A DNA stretch of 64,000 bases from Chamaelirium japonicum (taxonomy: Eukaryota; Streptophyta; Magnoliopsida; Liliales; Melanthiaceae): NCBI GenBank assembly GCA_947650365.1, contig OX393549.1:89126156-89190155 (forward strand), in the 5' to 3' direction. Of this stretch, positions 25,401 to 36,335 are shown piece after piece. Numbering within the stretch: the first letter of the stretch is position 1; the number at the start of each line of letters is the position of its first letter. The notes below the pieces were generated by a model. The model was not told the origin of the DNA. It saw nothing but the letters and a program-made list of their open reading frames with translations, and made no database searches. The position numbers were made by a program, and so were the translations under genes.

Positions 25401-26873
25401 TTATGGATGAGATTTAGGATAGTCCGGTGCAAGACAATACTGATACCACAATGGACTATGCGAATACCGTGGCACCTTTGGATACCATAGTTCCATAGCA
25501 AAGGCCAGGAAATTACTGGTGAACCGTCAATATAAAACACAATAACTACACCACCTATACCTATTGTACCGGAGTCTCGACGTAGTGGGAGGATAGTCAG
25601 GCACCTGATAGGTATTTGGGAGAAGCCATCTAGGCTATCCTAGATAAATACACGAAAGATCCTCCAAACTACAAACAGGCTATGAAAGAGTCCGACTCGG
25701 GATTCTAGCTCGATGTTATAACGGATGAAATGGAGTCTATGTACTCCAGTCATGTCTGGGATATATCTTGTGGATCCACCTGCAGATATCAAGCCGATAT
25801 ATAAGTGGATTTACAAAAGGAAAAGAGGACCTAACGGGAAGGTTGAAACCTTTAGGGCAAGGCTTGTTGCAAAAGGGTAAACTCAGGTCGAAGGTATCGA
25901 TTATAAGGAAACTTTTTCACCTGTAGCCATGCTAAAGTCAATCAGGATTCTCTTATCCATTGTGGCTCATTTCGATTACGAAATTTATCAAATGGACGTC
26001 AAGATGGCATTCTCGAATAGCCATCTTAAAGAAACATCTTTATGGTGCAACCAGAAGGGTTCATAGCAAAGGGACTAGAGGACAAAGTTTGCAAGTTATA
26101 GAAGTCCATCTATGGAATAAAGCAGGCATCCCGGCGTTTGAATATCTAGTTTGTTCAGGCCATTCAATCATTTGGTTTTGAGCAGAACCCGGAATAGTCT
26201 TGTGTGTACAGAAAAATAGTAGAAGGTATAGTAGTGTTTTTGGTGCTTTACGTGGATGACATCCTACAAATTGGGAATGATATGGGTGTAGTGTCATCAG
26301 TACAAATATTTGGTTATATAAAAACTTTAATATGAATGACTTAGGGGAGGCAAATTATATTCTCGGTATCAAGATTTTGTGAGATCAAAAACGAAGAATG
26401 ATAGGCCTCTCCTAAGCTGCATATATAGATAAGGTATTGACTACATTTGCAATGCATAATTCTATGAAGGGCTTCTTGCTCTTCAAGCATTGAATTACTC
26501 TATCCAAGACTCAGTGTCCTAAGACACTGAAAGAGATAGATTGTGTGAAAGCGGTACCTTATGCTTTTGCAGTTTGTATATAGCCTCATCAGTGCAATGT
26601 AATGTACTAGACCGGGTATCTATTTTGTAGTGGGAATAGTCGGCATATATCAGTTTTACCCAAGGGAAGTATTGGACGCCCGTTAAACGTATTTTCAAAA
26701 TCTTAAGAAGGACTTGGAATATTATGATTCTAGCGGGAGGAACTAGTCTGAGTTATTATATCGACTCAGCTAATGACTTAGTAGATCCCTTCATGAGTGT
26801 TCTTTATGAGCAGACTCTATAGGGACTAGGTGCAAGGGCTGAGAGGGATTGGCATTGAGAACAAGTAGGAGAT
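22465..26873 (+). pseudogene. gag-pol interior of copia element 1 (fossil)
   Basis: The primer site is at 22466-22478. No gag is recognised between 22480 and 24040. An aspartic-protease signature (WWIDSGATNHMC) lies near 24080. Integrase core lies near 24693-24950 (HTDIYGPLSIKAREG, FIDDYSRYNYVYLL), reverse transcriptase near 25780-26330, and RNase H and tail near 26500-26850. The order PR-INT-RT-RH is that of copia. Many breaks; not functional. Confidence 0.8.
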
Positions 26874-27584
26874 TATTGGACTTTGTGTTCGACAATGCTA
26901 AATATAACTATATTAGACCTTGGTTATTTGAATAATAGACATCATATCTTTTTAGAGCTTACTTAGTTGTTACTTACCACTTATCCTCTGAGTTGTGCTA
27001 GATGACTCAAGTGTATTGATGAAATCAGTACACAAGATATTTGAGTATGCCAGTTCACACATCTCAGAAGGCTCGTAATCAGTAATGAGATTAGACATCT
27101 GACTTGAAAGATTGTAACACTCTAGTCTTCTCGTAATGAAAAGATGGTCTATCCTAACCATTGGTGTAGTTGACTCTAAACCATACATATTGGTGTACGT
27201 TGAGTGCACCAAATGGAATCGAGAGACTAAACCAACTCTATAAAGTTGTTGCTAAGACTATAGTCACTTTTATACTTGTTGACTAAACTCTAGATCTTAG
27301 GATATCCTTTGAACTCTAGATATGGTACTTGTCACTTTAATCTGCCAAACAGTGCGGTCTATCATAGACCTAAATCTAGGTAGGTTGGTTGGCTTGCACT
27401 AGATACTGAAAAATAGAGGCATGCTTAGAAATTCCTCAGTTCTCGAGGGGAGCAAGGTGGCTCCTTGATTAACTTCCATAAAAGGCTGATCATCAAGTCT
27501 GGCCAGACACTTTTAAGTAAAAATAATGATCACAAGGACTTGGAAAGTTATGACTTAGTCAGCTGTCACTACAAGAAATAGGGT

Positions 27585-28490
27585 CTTTACCGACGGACAT
27601 TATTATCACCGTCGGTAATAATACACTTTTTACCGACGGTGACAATAATATCCGTCGGTATTATAACTTCAATTTTTTTAATTTTCTGTGCATATTTATA
27701 CCGACGGTATACATATTTACCGTCGGTAATATACTTTATACCGACGGTAACATATAAACCGTCGGCCAAATGTCATGGTCGTGATATTGTACCGACGGAC
27801 ATTGTAGTTTCGTCGGTATAAACAATGTTACCGACAGCCATAATATCTCCGTCGGCCATATACCGACGGTAATAAAATTTCCGTCGGTAATATTGTCCCG
27901 ACGAAACTCAGTGTAAAAACCGAGCCTCTGGAAAAAAATAGAAGGGAGAGTTTCGTCGTACTATTTACCGACGGACTTAAAAGTTCCGTCGGTATAACTA
28001 ATTAGACCGACGGAAATTATATTTCCGTCGGCACTGTACCGACGGTAATTAATTTTCCGTCGGTAAAATGTTCCGACGGTTCTCAGGGTGCCAAACCGAG
28101 CCTCTGGAAAAAATTATGCCTGAAGTTTGGTCGGGATTATACCGACGGAAATTATATGTCCGTCGGCAATGTACCGACGGTAATTAAGTTTCCGTCGGTA
28201 AAATGTTCCGACGGTTCTCAGGGTGCCAAACCGAGCCTCTGGAAAAAATTGAGCCTGAAGTTTGGTCGGGATTATACCGACGGAAATTATATTTCCGTCG
28301 GCACTGTACCGACGGTAATTAAGTTTCCGTCGGTAAAATGTTCCGACGGTTCTCAGGGTGCGAAACCGAGCCTCTGGAAAAAATTGAACTTGTTAGTCGG
28401 TCGTGGAGTTTTACCGACGGATTGTGATGTACCGTCGGTACAAAACATAGTTTTACCGACGGAGGATAAAATGTCCGTCGGCAAAAACCC
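27585..28490. promoter_or_regulatory. Left subterminal repeat array of the CACTA element
   Basis: About sixteen dyads of the form ACCGACGG, 12-14 AT-rich bases, CCGTCGGT. In En/Spm such subterminal motifs bind the element's own DNA-binding protein and bring the ends together; that role is inferred here. From about 27950 the dyads sit in a higher-order unit with a CTCAGGGTGCCAAACCGAGC spacer that recurs exactly 135 bp apart (TCTCAGG at 28081, 28216 and 28351). Confidence 0.9.
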
Positions 28491-28493
28491 TGT

Positions 28494-28500
28494 TATATAA
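28494..28500 (+). promoter_or_regulatory. Putative TATA box of the transposase gene
   Basis: TATATAA directly follows the last left dyad (ending near 28482) and precedes a CT-rich leader by about 30 bp. This spacing would put transcription start near 28525-28535. Binding at the dyads could therefore also affect transcription. Inferred, not shown. Confidence 0.6.
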
Positions 28501-28524
28501 CCAAACAGTCGAGGTCTTCTTTGA

Positions 28525-28759
28525 TTCTTCTGTTTCGATCTCTCCGGCCGGCGCGCGCCCCTCTCTCAATCTCTCTCTCTCTCTCACCGACCCGACACCC
28601 CGGCGACCCCGTCCCCCTCCGGCAGCCCCGAGATCCCCTCCGGCCACCCATCCCCCTCCCGGCCACCCATCCCCCTCCCGACCTCCGCCCCTCCCCGGCC
28701 TCCCGGCCCTCTCTCTCTCTCCCCCGGCCTCCTCCCCCCCTCCCCGGCCTCCCTAGCCT

Positions 28760-28802
<43 letters not shown>

Positions 28803-30090
28803 CCTCCCCTCACCTGTCTCTCTCTCTCTCGATCCCTTGCACCTCCGGCCGGCCACCCATCACCTCCCTTGCACCTCCGGCCACCCCTCCGCTTTCTCGC
28901 GCCACCGACTGCGACACCAGTGCTCCTCCTCCTTCTCGAGGCCTGCCGACCATCGCTGGTAAACTCCTCCTCCTCCTCCCTTTCCCCCTTCGGTTAATTT
29001 GAATCGGGTAAACCTTCAGCCACCAATTGTATGCTGCCAAGTTAATCATGCTGGCGGAATAGGAAAAACCTTAAGGCTGAATAGCATTTCTCTAATTCTT
29101 ATGGCTCCATTTGTTAAGGGCTAAATATTTTGATAAGTACTTTCTCAAGTATTTTAGAATTATGTAATAAATGTTTCATTTGGCTTGAAGTACGTATCTA
29201 CCATGGTGGTAAATATTAGGGATTTTTTTGTTCAAAATATTATTAATTTTTTAATTGAATAGTGGTTTATCAGAAGTATTTAACACACTAGTGCTCTAAC
29301 AGCCATGTGACAGATTAATTAGTGCCGTAAAGTGGTGTCACGTTATTCGCCGAGTCGACTCGAAACTCGGCCGAGTCGACTCGACTCGGCTGAGTTTCGA
29401 TCCGACTCGGTCCAAAACTCGAGTTTCGATCTGACTCGGTTGAGTTTCGATCCGACTCGAGTTTGTCGGGTTTTAGCCGAGTTGTCGTGTGTACTCGACT
29501 CATTAAGGTTTCGAGTCGAGTCGAGTTTTCGTGTTTTAAAACATTGAATTTTATCCTATCAAAACTGAATTGAATGGGGGAATGGGGGGCAAAATGTAGT
29601 TTTTAGACTAGGGTGAGCGTCGGTTTTGTCGGTCGGTTTCGGTGTGGGTTTTGTCGGTTATATTTTTTTCGGTTTACGAAAAATCAAAACCGAAATCGAA
29701 ACCGAAACCGAAACCGAAATAGTCGGTTTTTGTCGGTTCGGTGTGATATGAGGTATGCTAAAGCCATAAATCTACTCGAGCGACAGAGAGAACCGTCAGA
29801 CCCCAAGTGTTTACTTGATGAGGCTCCCTGACTTGTTGACTTACTGTCGCATAACTTTGGTGCTATGCCTAGCATTCGAACTATCAACAGTTCAAATGCT
29901 GGCCAGCAACCCTAGGTTTACTATGTGACTAGTCTACTCATCATAATACACTCATCCATTAGGGATGTGGATGGCCTGTAGAAGTTTTGGTTCGGTGTTC
30001 CATACCCGGGAACCGAAACCGAAATTGTGCGGAGTCTTATAACATTGTTTGAAATTATATGTCAGGTGTTGTATAGCCAGATAGACGAAG
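28525..30090 (+). other. Putative 5' UTR exon and long leader intron of the transposase
   Basis: 28525-28958 is strongly CT/CG-rich, with a (CT)n run at 28763-28798 and CCGGCC-type phrases, unlike the AT-rich surroundings. A donor GGTAAACTCC at 28959 and an acceptor ATATGTCAG ending at 30065 could remove a 1.1 kb intron, leaving 25 bases before the ATG at 30091. The intron holds an ACTCG-rich stretch (29345-29530) and CCGAAA repeats (29685-29720). The alternating-charge frames across 28453-28997 are artefacts of low complexity. Confidence 0.6.
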
Positions 30091-33000
30091 ATGTCTTCGA
30101 TCGATAAGAGTTGGATGCGTAATTCGAATCGCATGAGCCAAGAGTACAGAGAAGGAGTCAGGAAATTTCTGGATTTTGCATTTGAGCGTCTTGCACCGCT
30201 TGATGGAAAAATTGTGTGTCCCTGTATAGACTGCGGAAGGGTGATTAGGAAGGTTCGAGAGGAATGTGAGGTTGATCTGGTAATGCGTGGCATTGACGTT
30301 ACCTATACCCGTTGGTTCTCGCACGGTGAGGAGCTAGATGCAGTCCCCATGGCAGCTCACGGTGAAACTTCAAACACAGTGATCGCTGATGATAATATTA
30401 ATACAGACGATGACGATGACATGCAGGGTATGATACATGATTTGCAAGGTGGAATAGGCACGGAAACACCGTCAGGTGATCAGCCCAATATCGAAGCGGA
30501 CAAGTTCTACAGATTGCTTAAAGATGCCGAACAACCTCTATACCCGGGGTGTGAGAAGTTTTCAAAACTCTCTTTCACTGTAAAGCTTCTTCATTTGAAG
30601 TGCCTCAATGGTTGGAGTAATAAGTCATTTAATATGTTGGTAGAGTTGCTGAAAGAGGCTTTTCCTATGGGTGAGACAGTACCGAAATCATTCTACGAGG
30701 CGAAGAAGACAATTAAAGATCTCGGTCTGGGTTATGAGAAAATTGATGCATGCGTGAACGATTGTATGTTGTACCGGAAAGAGTACGAACATGCGCGGTC
30801 ATGCCACATATGCGGAGCAACGAGATATAAAGAGACGGATGCCGAGTCTAGTACCAGTCGAAGGAAGAAAAATGTATCTGCAAAGGTTCTCCTATACTTC
30901 CCGCTCAGGGACAGGCTTCAGAGGTTGTTTATGTCATCGAAGACTGCTGAGCACATGAGGTGGCATGCACGAGAACGTACAGATGACGGGATTATGAGAC
31001 ATCCGGCCGACTCTCTGACGTGGAAAGATTTTGATCATACATATCCTGAATTCGCATGTGAAGTTCGCAACGTCAGGTTAGGGCTTGCTAGCGATGGCTT
31101 CAATCCCTTTGGGAATATGAGTGTGTCGTACAGCATTTGGCCAGTTGTCCTAGTTCCATACAATTTGCCTCCCTGGATGTGCTTAAAAAAGCCATACACA
31201 ATGCTCTCCTTGCTCATTCCCGGACCCAGGTCGCCTGGTAATGATATTGACGTTTACTTGCAGCCGTTGATTGAGGAGTTGAACGAGTTATGGGAAGTTG
31301 GGGCCGATACGTATGATGCCTCGTTGCGCCAGAATTTTCGGATGCATGCGGCACTTCTATGGACCATCAACGATTTTCCTGCATATGCCAACTTATCCGG
31401 GTGGAGTACTAAAGGAAAATTGGCGTGCCCTACATGCAATAAGGAGACAGATTCATTACGATTGAAGAACGGAGGCAAGTTCTGTTATATGGGCCATCGA
31501 AGATTCCTTGTTGACGGCCATAAGTGGAGGCAGAACAAAAGAGCTTTCAACGGCAAGAAGGAACTTGCAAAGGCCCCGGAGCAGCTTTCGGGGGTAGAAG
31601 TCTTGTGCGAATTGGATCAGCTTGATGCCGTGGCACTTGGAAAAGGTAAAAAGAAGAGAACGCATGAAGATTCAACGCGTGAGCATAACTGGAAGAAGAA
31701 GAGTATTTTCTTTAAACTACCGTACTGGAGCAGCCTACTCTTGCGGCATAACTTGGATGTCATGCATATTGAGAAAAATGTGTGTGACAACATTATAGGA
31801 ACACTGCTGAATCTCGACGGTAAGACGAAGGATAATCTTAAATCTCGTCTCGATCTTAAGGAGTTGGGCATCCGAAAATCACTTCATCCCCAAGAGATTG
31901 GGGATAAGTATGTGTTGCCAGTTGCATGCTACACCATGAGCTCACAGCAAAAGGCAGCCTTATGTGCATTCCTACGGTCTGTGAAAACGCCAGACGGTTA
32001 TTCTTCGAATATCGCACGATGCGTGCAAGAGAACGGCCGGAAGTTGTCTGGATTAAAGAGCCACGATTGTCATGTTCTTATGCAGCGATTGTTATCTCTT
32101 GCTATACGTGGGAATTTAACCGAAGAGGTGTCCGGTCCGTTAATTGAGCTCAGCACTTTTTTCAGACAGTTGTGCTCGAAGGTACTTAGAGTGGACCAAC
32201 TTGAACAGATGGAGAGGGATATTGCGCTCACATTGTGCAAGTTAGAGATGATATTTCCACCTTCATTCTTTGATGTCATGGTGCATTTGACCGTTCACTT
32301 GGCAAATGAGGCCAAACTCGGCGGCCCAGTTCATTACCGGTGGATGTATTTTATCGAGAGGTAATCGTCTCGTCTCATTCGCACAATGTATTTGATCGTT
32401 CTTGATATATTCATACAAATATTTTTTTCTCAAATTAGGTACTTGCGAACATTGAAATCATATGTTCGTAATAAAAGTCGTCCGGAGGGATCAATTGCTG
32501 AAGGATACCTAGCAGAAGAATGTCTAACATTCTGCTCAAGATACCTACATGGTATAGACACGCGATTCAATCAACTTGAGCGGAACTATGACGGTGGTCC
32601 AATAGACTTCGATGGGGGTCTGTCTATATTTGCCGAAATGGGTAGACCTGTAGGAGGAGGCAAAACCCGTCGATTGTCTGTAGATGAGATTCAACAGGCA
32701 CATATGTATGTGTTGCGCCAATGTGATGAAGTGTGGCCATTCATTGAGTAAGCATTTTACGATCATTTACTCATTCTTTCAGTCCATTCATTAAGTATAT
32801 GTGCTAATTATAATCTAATTCATAACCGGTAAAACAGGAAGCATAAAGCCATCATTAATAATCGGGGTATTCGAAATGCTCCCCAAATTCATGATCGTGA
32901 ATTCCCATCGTGGTTCGAGAAACACGTAAGTATTCACATCATTACTGAATTTCATTGACATCCATTACCGAACAATAATTATGTGTTCATATCATGAATG

Positions 33001-33692
33001 TCGTGTGGTTATTATAGGCACAGGAGCTGCACGACAACCACGATCCGCTGATGAATGAGGATCTCTGGCGCTTATCTTGTAGTCCTTTGCAAGACGCAAT
33101 ATCGTACGATGGTTATATCGTGAACGGTTATAGATTTCGGACGAAAGATAGTGAAAAATCACGAAGAACCCAAAATAGTGGGGTTGTCGTCAACGGTGAG
33201 CAAGAAGAATTAGAAAATATCGACTTCTACGGCGTCCTCAACGAGATTCTCGAGATTAAATTCCTTGGCCAAAATCGGATCGTATTATTCAAATGCGATT
33301 GGTATGATGTTAATAATCGCGGGACTGGTTATAATGTCGACAAATACGGTTTTATCAGCATCAACACTGCCAAGAGATTGAATACCCAATATGAAGATCC
33401 ATTCATTCTTGCCTCTCAAGCGCAACAGATATTTTATGCACCGGATAATACCTCTCCAGGTTGGCAAATTGTAGTCAGGTCACCACCCAGAGATTTTTAC
33501 GACATGGGAGACAAGGATGCGGGGGTCGTCGATGATGATTTCGATGCATACCAGAATGATGAGATAATCATTGTCGACGCAGTGCACGACGAAAATGAAG
33601 ATGTCGACAATATAAACTGGACAGCGAATGCAGATCAAATAATAGAAGAGGGAAGCGATGAGAGTGACAGAGATGAGACAGAAAATGACTAG
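30091..33692 (+). CDS. CACTA transposase, TNP2-like, five-exon gene (four coding exons)
   Basis: It would catalyse excision and integration of the CACTA element in the nucleus. Coding exons 30091-32360, 32439-32747, 32838-32925 and 33018-33692 join in one frame for 1113 residues. All introns have GT...AG ends (GTAATC, GTAAGC and GTAAGT donors; TTAG, ACAG and ATAG acceptors). The N-terminus has the transposase-associated domain (DKSWM at 5, C43-P-C45-x2-C48, RWFSHGE near 74). HICGATRYK lies near 239. The Transposase_21 core spans roughly 300-600, with CPTCN near 446 and LDVMHIEKNVCDN near 553. DUF4218 crosses the first coding-intron junction (VHYRWMYFIER, then YLRTLKSYVRNK), and DUF4216 follows near 955-1040 (FYGVLNEILEIKF, FKCDWYDV). 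The tail is acidic. Length and order match intact family members. The start ATG follows the leader acceptor and is the first in frame. Catalytic competence is unproven. Confidence 0.93.
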
Positions 33693-33699
33693 ACCGTAT

Positions 33700-33870
33700 G
33701 TAAATCAAATTGTTTCATATTTAAATCAAATTGTTTCATATATAAATCATATTGTTTCATATGTATATCATATTGTTTCATATGTAAATCATACCGTTTC
33801 ACCGATTCATATGTAAATCATACCGTTTCATATGTAAATCATACCGTTTCACCGATTTACGATCCGACCG
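33700..33870. repeat. Short tandem repeat after the transposase
   Basis: Units of about 19 bp with TCATATGTAAATCATA and TTGTTTCATA or CCGTTTCA variants, beginning eight bases after the stop codon and running into the 181-bp array. They probably form part of the 3' UTR. Confidence 0.85.
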
Positions 33871-33874
33871 ATTC

Positions 33875-35330
33875 ACCGATTTAGAGTCTAAGAGTTGGAA
33901 AATCATAAGTTAGCGTGTTTCGGATATGAAATAGGTTTCGATTCGATCGGATCGTCATCGGATCGGCATCCGATAATTCGAAGTTGGATTTATTCCGTAT
34001 TTCGGACTTGCGAGCGGGTTCTAATTGGATATTTGACCAATTTACGCTCCGATTCATCGATTTAGAGTCTAAGTGTTGGAAAATCATAAGTTAGCGTGTT
34101 TCGGATATGAAATAGGTTTGGATTCGATCGGATCGTCATCGGCTCGGCATCCGGTAATTCGAACTTGGAATTATTCCGTATTTCGGACTTGCGAGCGGGT
34201 TCTAATTGGATATTTGACCAATTTAGAACCCGCTCGCAAGTCCGAAATACGGAATAATTCAATTAGAACCCGCTCGCAAGTCCGAAATACGGAATAATTC
34301 CAAGTTCGAATTACCGGATGCCGAGCCGATGACGATCGGATCGAATCCAAACCTATTTCATATCCGAAACACGCTAACTTATGATTTTCCAACACTTAGA
34401 CTCTAAATCGGTGAATCGGAGCGTAAATTGGTCAAATATCCAATTAGAACCCGCTCGCAAGTCCGAAATACGGAATAATTCCAAGTTCGAAGTACCGGAT
34501 GCCGAGCCGATGACGATCGGATCGAATCCAAACCTATTTCATATCCGAAACACGCTAACTTATGATTTTCCAACGCTTAGACTCTAAATCGGTGAATCGG
34601 AGCGTAAATTGGTCAAATATCCAATTAGAACCCGCTCGCAAGTCCGAAATACGGAATAATTCCAAGTTCGAATTATCGGATGCCGAGCCGATGACGATCG
34701 GATCGAATCCAAACCTATTTCATATCCGAAACACGCTAACTTATGATTTTCCAACGCTTAGACTCTAAATCGGTGAATCGGAGCGTAAATTGGTCAAATA
34801 TCCAATTAGAACCCGCTCGCAAGTCCGAAATACGGAATAATTCCAACTTCGAATTACCGGATGCCGATCCGATGACGATCGGATCGAATCTAAACCTATT
34901 TCATATCCGAAACACGCTAACTTATGATTTTCCAACACTTAGACTCTAAATCGGTGAATCGGAGCGTAAATTGGTCAAATATCCAATTAGAACCCGCTCG
35001 CAAGTCCGAAATACGGAATAATTCCAAGTTCGAATTATCGAATGCCGAGCCGATGACGATCGGATCGAATCCAAACCTATTTCATATCCGAAACACGCTA
35101 ACTTATGATTTTCCAACACTTAGACTCTAAATCGGTGAATCGGAGCGTAAATTGGTCAAATATCCAATTAGAACCCGCTCGCAAGTCCGAAATACGGAAT
35201 AATTCCAAGTTCAAATTACCGGATGTCGAGTCGATGACGATCGGATCGAATCCAAACCTATTTCAAAATCGAAACACGCTAACTTATCATTTTTTAACGC
35301 TTAGACTCAGTTATAGATATAAACCATTTT
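33875..35330. repeat. 181-bp tandem array with an orientation switch
   Basis: Units contain AGACTCTAAATCGGTGAATC, ATTAGAACCCGCTCGCAAG, CGAAATACGGAATAATTCC and ATGACGATCGGATCGAATCC. The first two units (33875-34224) are on the minus strand. From 34225 on the units are on the plus strand, with a 36-bp partial copy at the switch, then near-identical copies 181 bp apart starting at 34381, 34562, 34743, 34924 and 35105, the last one diverging. The repeated 68-residue frames are artefacts, since 181 is not a multiple of three. The two arms could fold back on each other. Confidence 0.92.
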
Positions 35331-35354
35331 TTTAACAAATACATGTTAATTGCA

Positions 35355-35487
35355 GGAGCAGGGCGGCGTCAGGGGATCGATGAGAGCACCAGCGTTGGTG
35401 GTGGGCGGGCGTGGTTGAGATAGGGCGGCGTCAGGGGATCGATGAGAGCACCGGCGTTGGTGGCGGGCGGGGGTGGTTGAGATAGGA
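35355..35487 (+). repeat. GC-rich 62-bp duplication behind a splice-acceptor-like site
   Basis: After TTAATTGCAG a GC-rich block (GGGCGGCGTCAGGGGATCGA, GAGAGCACC, GTTGGTGG, GGGCGTGGTTGAGATA) occurs twice, 62 bp apart, in AT-rich surroundings. It could be the remains of a terminal exon, of a second element gene, or captured sequence. I do not recognise it. Simple GGTAATATTTGATAAATTGT repeats follow at 35580-35690. Confidence 0.6.
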
Positions 35488-35754
35488 CATGTATCATCTC
35501 TCAGTTCTGGATTGTGTAAATATTGTTTTGTAATATATGGTTATTTTTTCTTCTATCTATAATTGTCGGTCGGGAACTGTGGTAATATTTGATAATTTGC
35601 TGTAATTTTTTATCAATTTAGGTAATATTTTATAAATTGTGGTAATATTTGATAAATTGTGGTAATATTTGATAAATTGTGGTAATATATTGTGGTATTG
35701 AATCACAGGAATTAAATAACATTATTTATGTAAATTTATTAAAAAAAAAAGATA

Positions 35755-36335
35755 CTTATTACCGACGGAAATAAATTATTCCGTCGGTAATAATATTTTT
35801 ATTTTTTTTAAATTATTAATGATTTGCCGACGGCATATAATATCCGTCGGTAATATATATAGTATTACCGACGGGTAATATATATATCCGTCGGTAATAT
35901 ATATAGTATTACCGACGGGTAATATATATATCCGTCGGTAATATATATAGTATTACCGACGGTGATATTAATTTGGTCGGTAATATATATATTATTACCG
36001 ACGGGTAATATATATATGTGTCGGTAATATATATAGTATTACCGACAGTATAAACTATACTCGTCGGTAAAATGTTTATATATTACCGACGGATTCTTAT
36101 AGTTCGTCGGCAATACTATATTATATTAGTTTTAAATTGATTAAATATTACCGACGGCGTTCTAATTACCGTCGGTATTAATTATTAATACCGACGGTAA
36201 TATTTGGTCCGTCGTATTGTTTTCCCCGACGCCTTTTTTCCCGACAGCCAGCGACGGAAATATCTTCCGTCGCTATATAATATTACCGACGAAATTTTAA
36301 TATTACCGACGGATATTGTCCGTCGGTAATAACTG
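35755..36335. promoter_or_regulatory. Right subterminal repeat array of the CACTA element
   Basis: About twelve dyads of ACCGACGG and CCGTCGGT type, 12-14 bp apart, with local tandem duplication of a TATTACCGACGGGTAATATA unit near 35870-36045. It lacks the GAGCCTCTGG spacer of the left array. Diverged motifs (CGACAG, GTGTCGG, TTGGTCGG) occur on this side. Confidence 0.9.

Noticed and set aside
27585-28490. CRISPR-like array of short repeats
   Set aside because: Motifs are paired in opposite orientation, spacers are similar AT-rich sequences, and they lie at both ends of a CACTA transposon in a plant genome.
28453-28997. Overlapping frames of 106-158 residues rich in SLSLP or RERE on both strands
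   Set aside because: Low-complexity translation of the CT-rich leader of the transposase gene, better explained as an untranslated exon.
33881-35335. A series of near-identical 68-residue proteins
   Set aside because: They are the same frame of each 181-bp repeat unit. 181 is not divisible by three, there is no start context or promoter, and the reverse-oriented units give the same peptide on the other strand.
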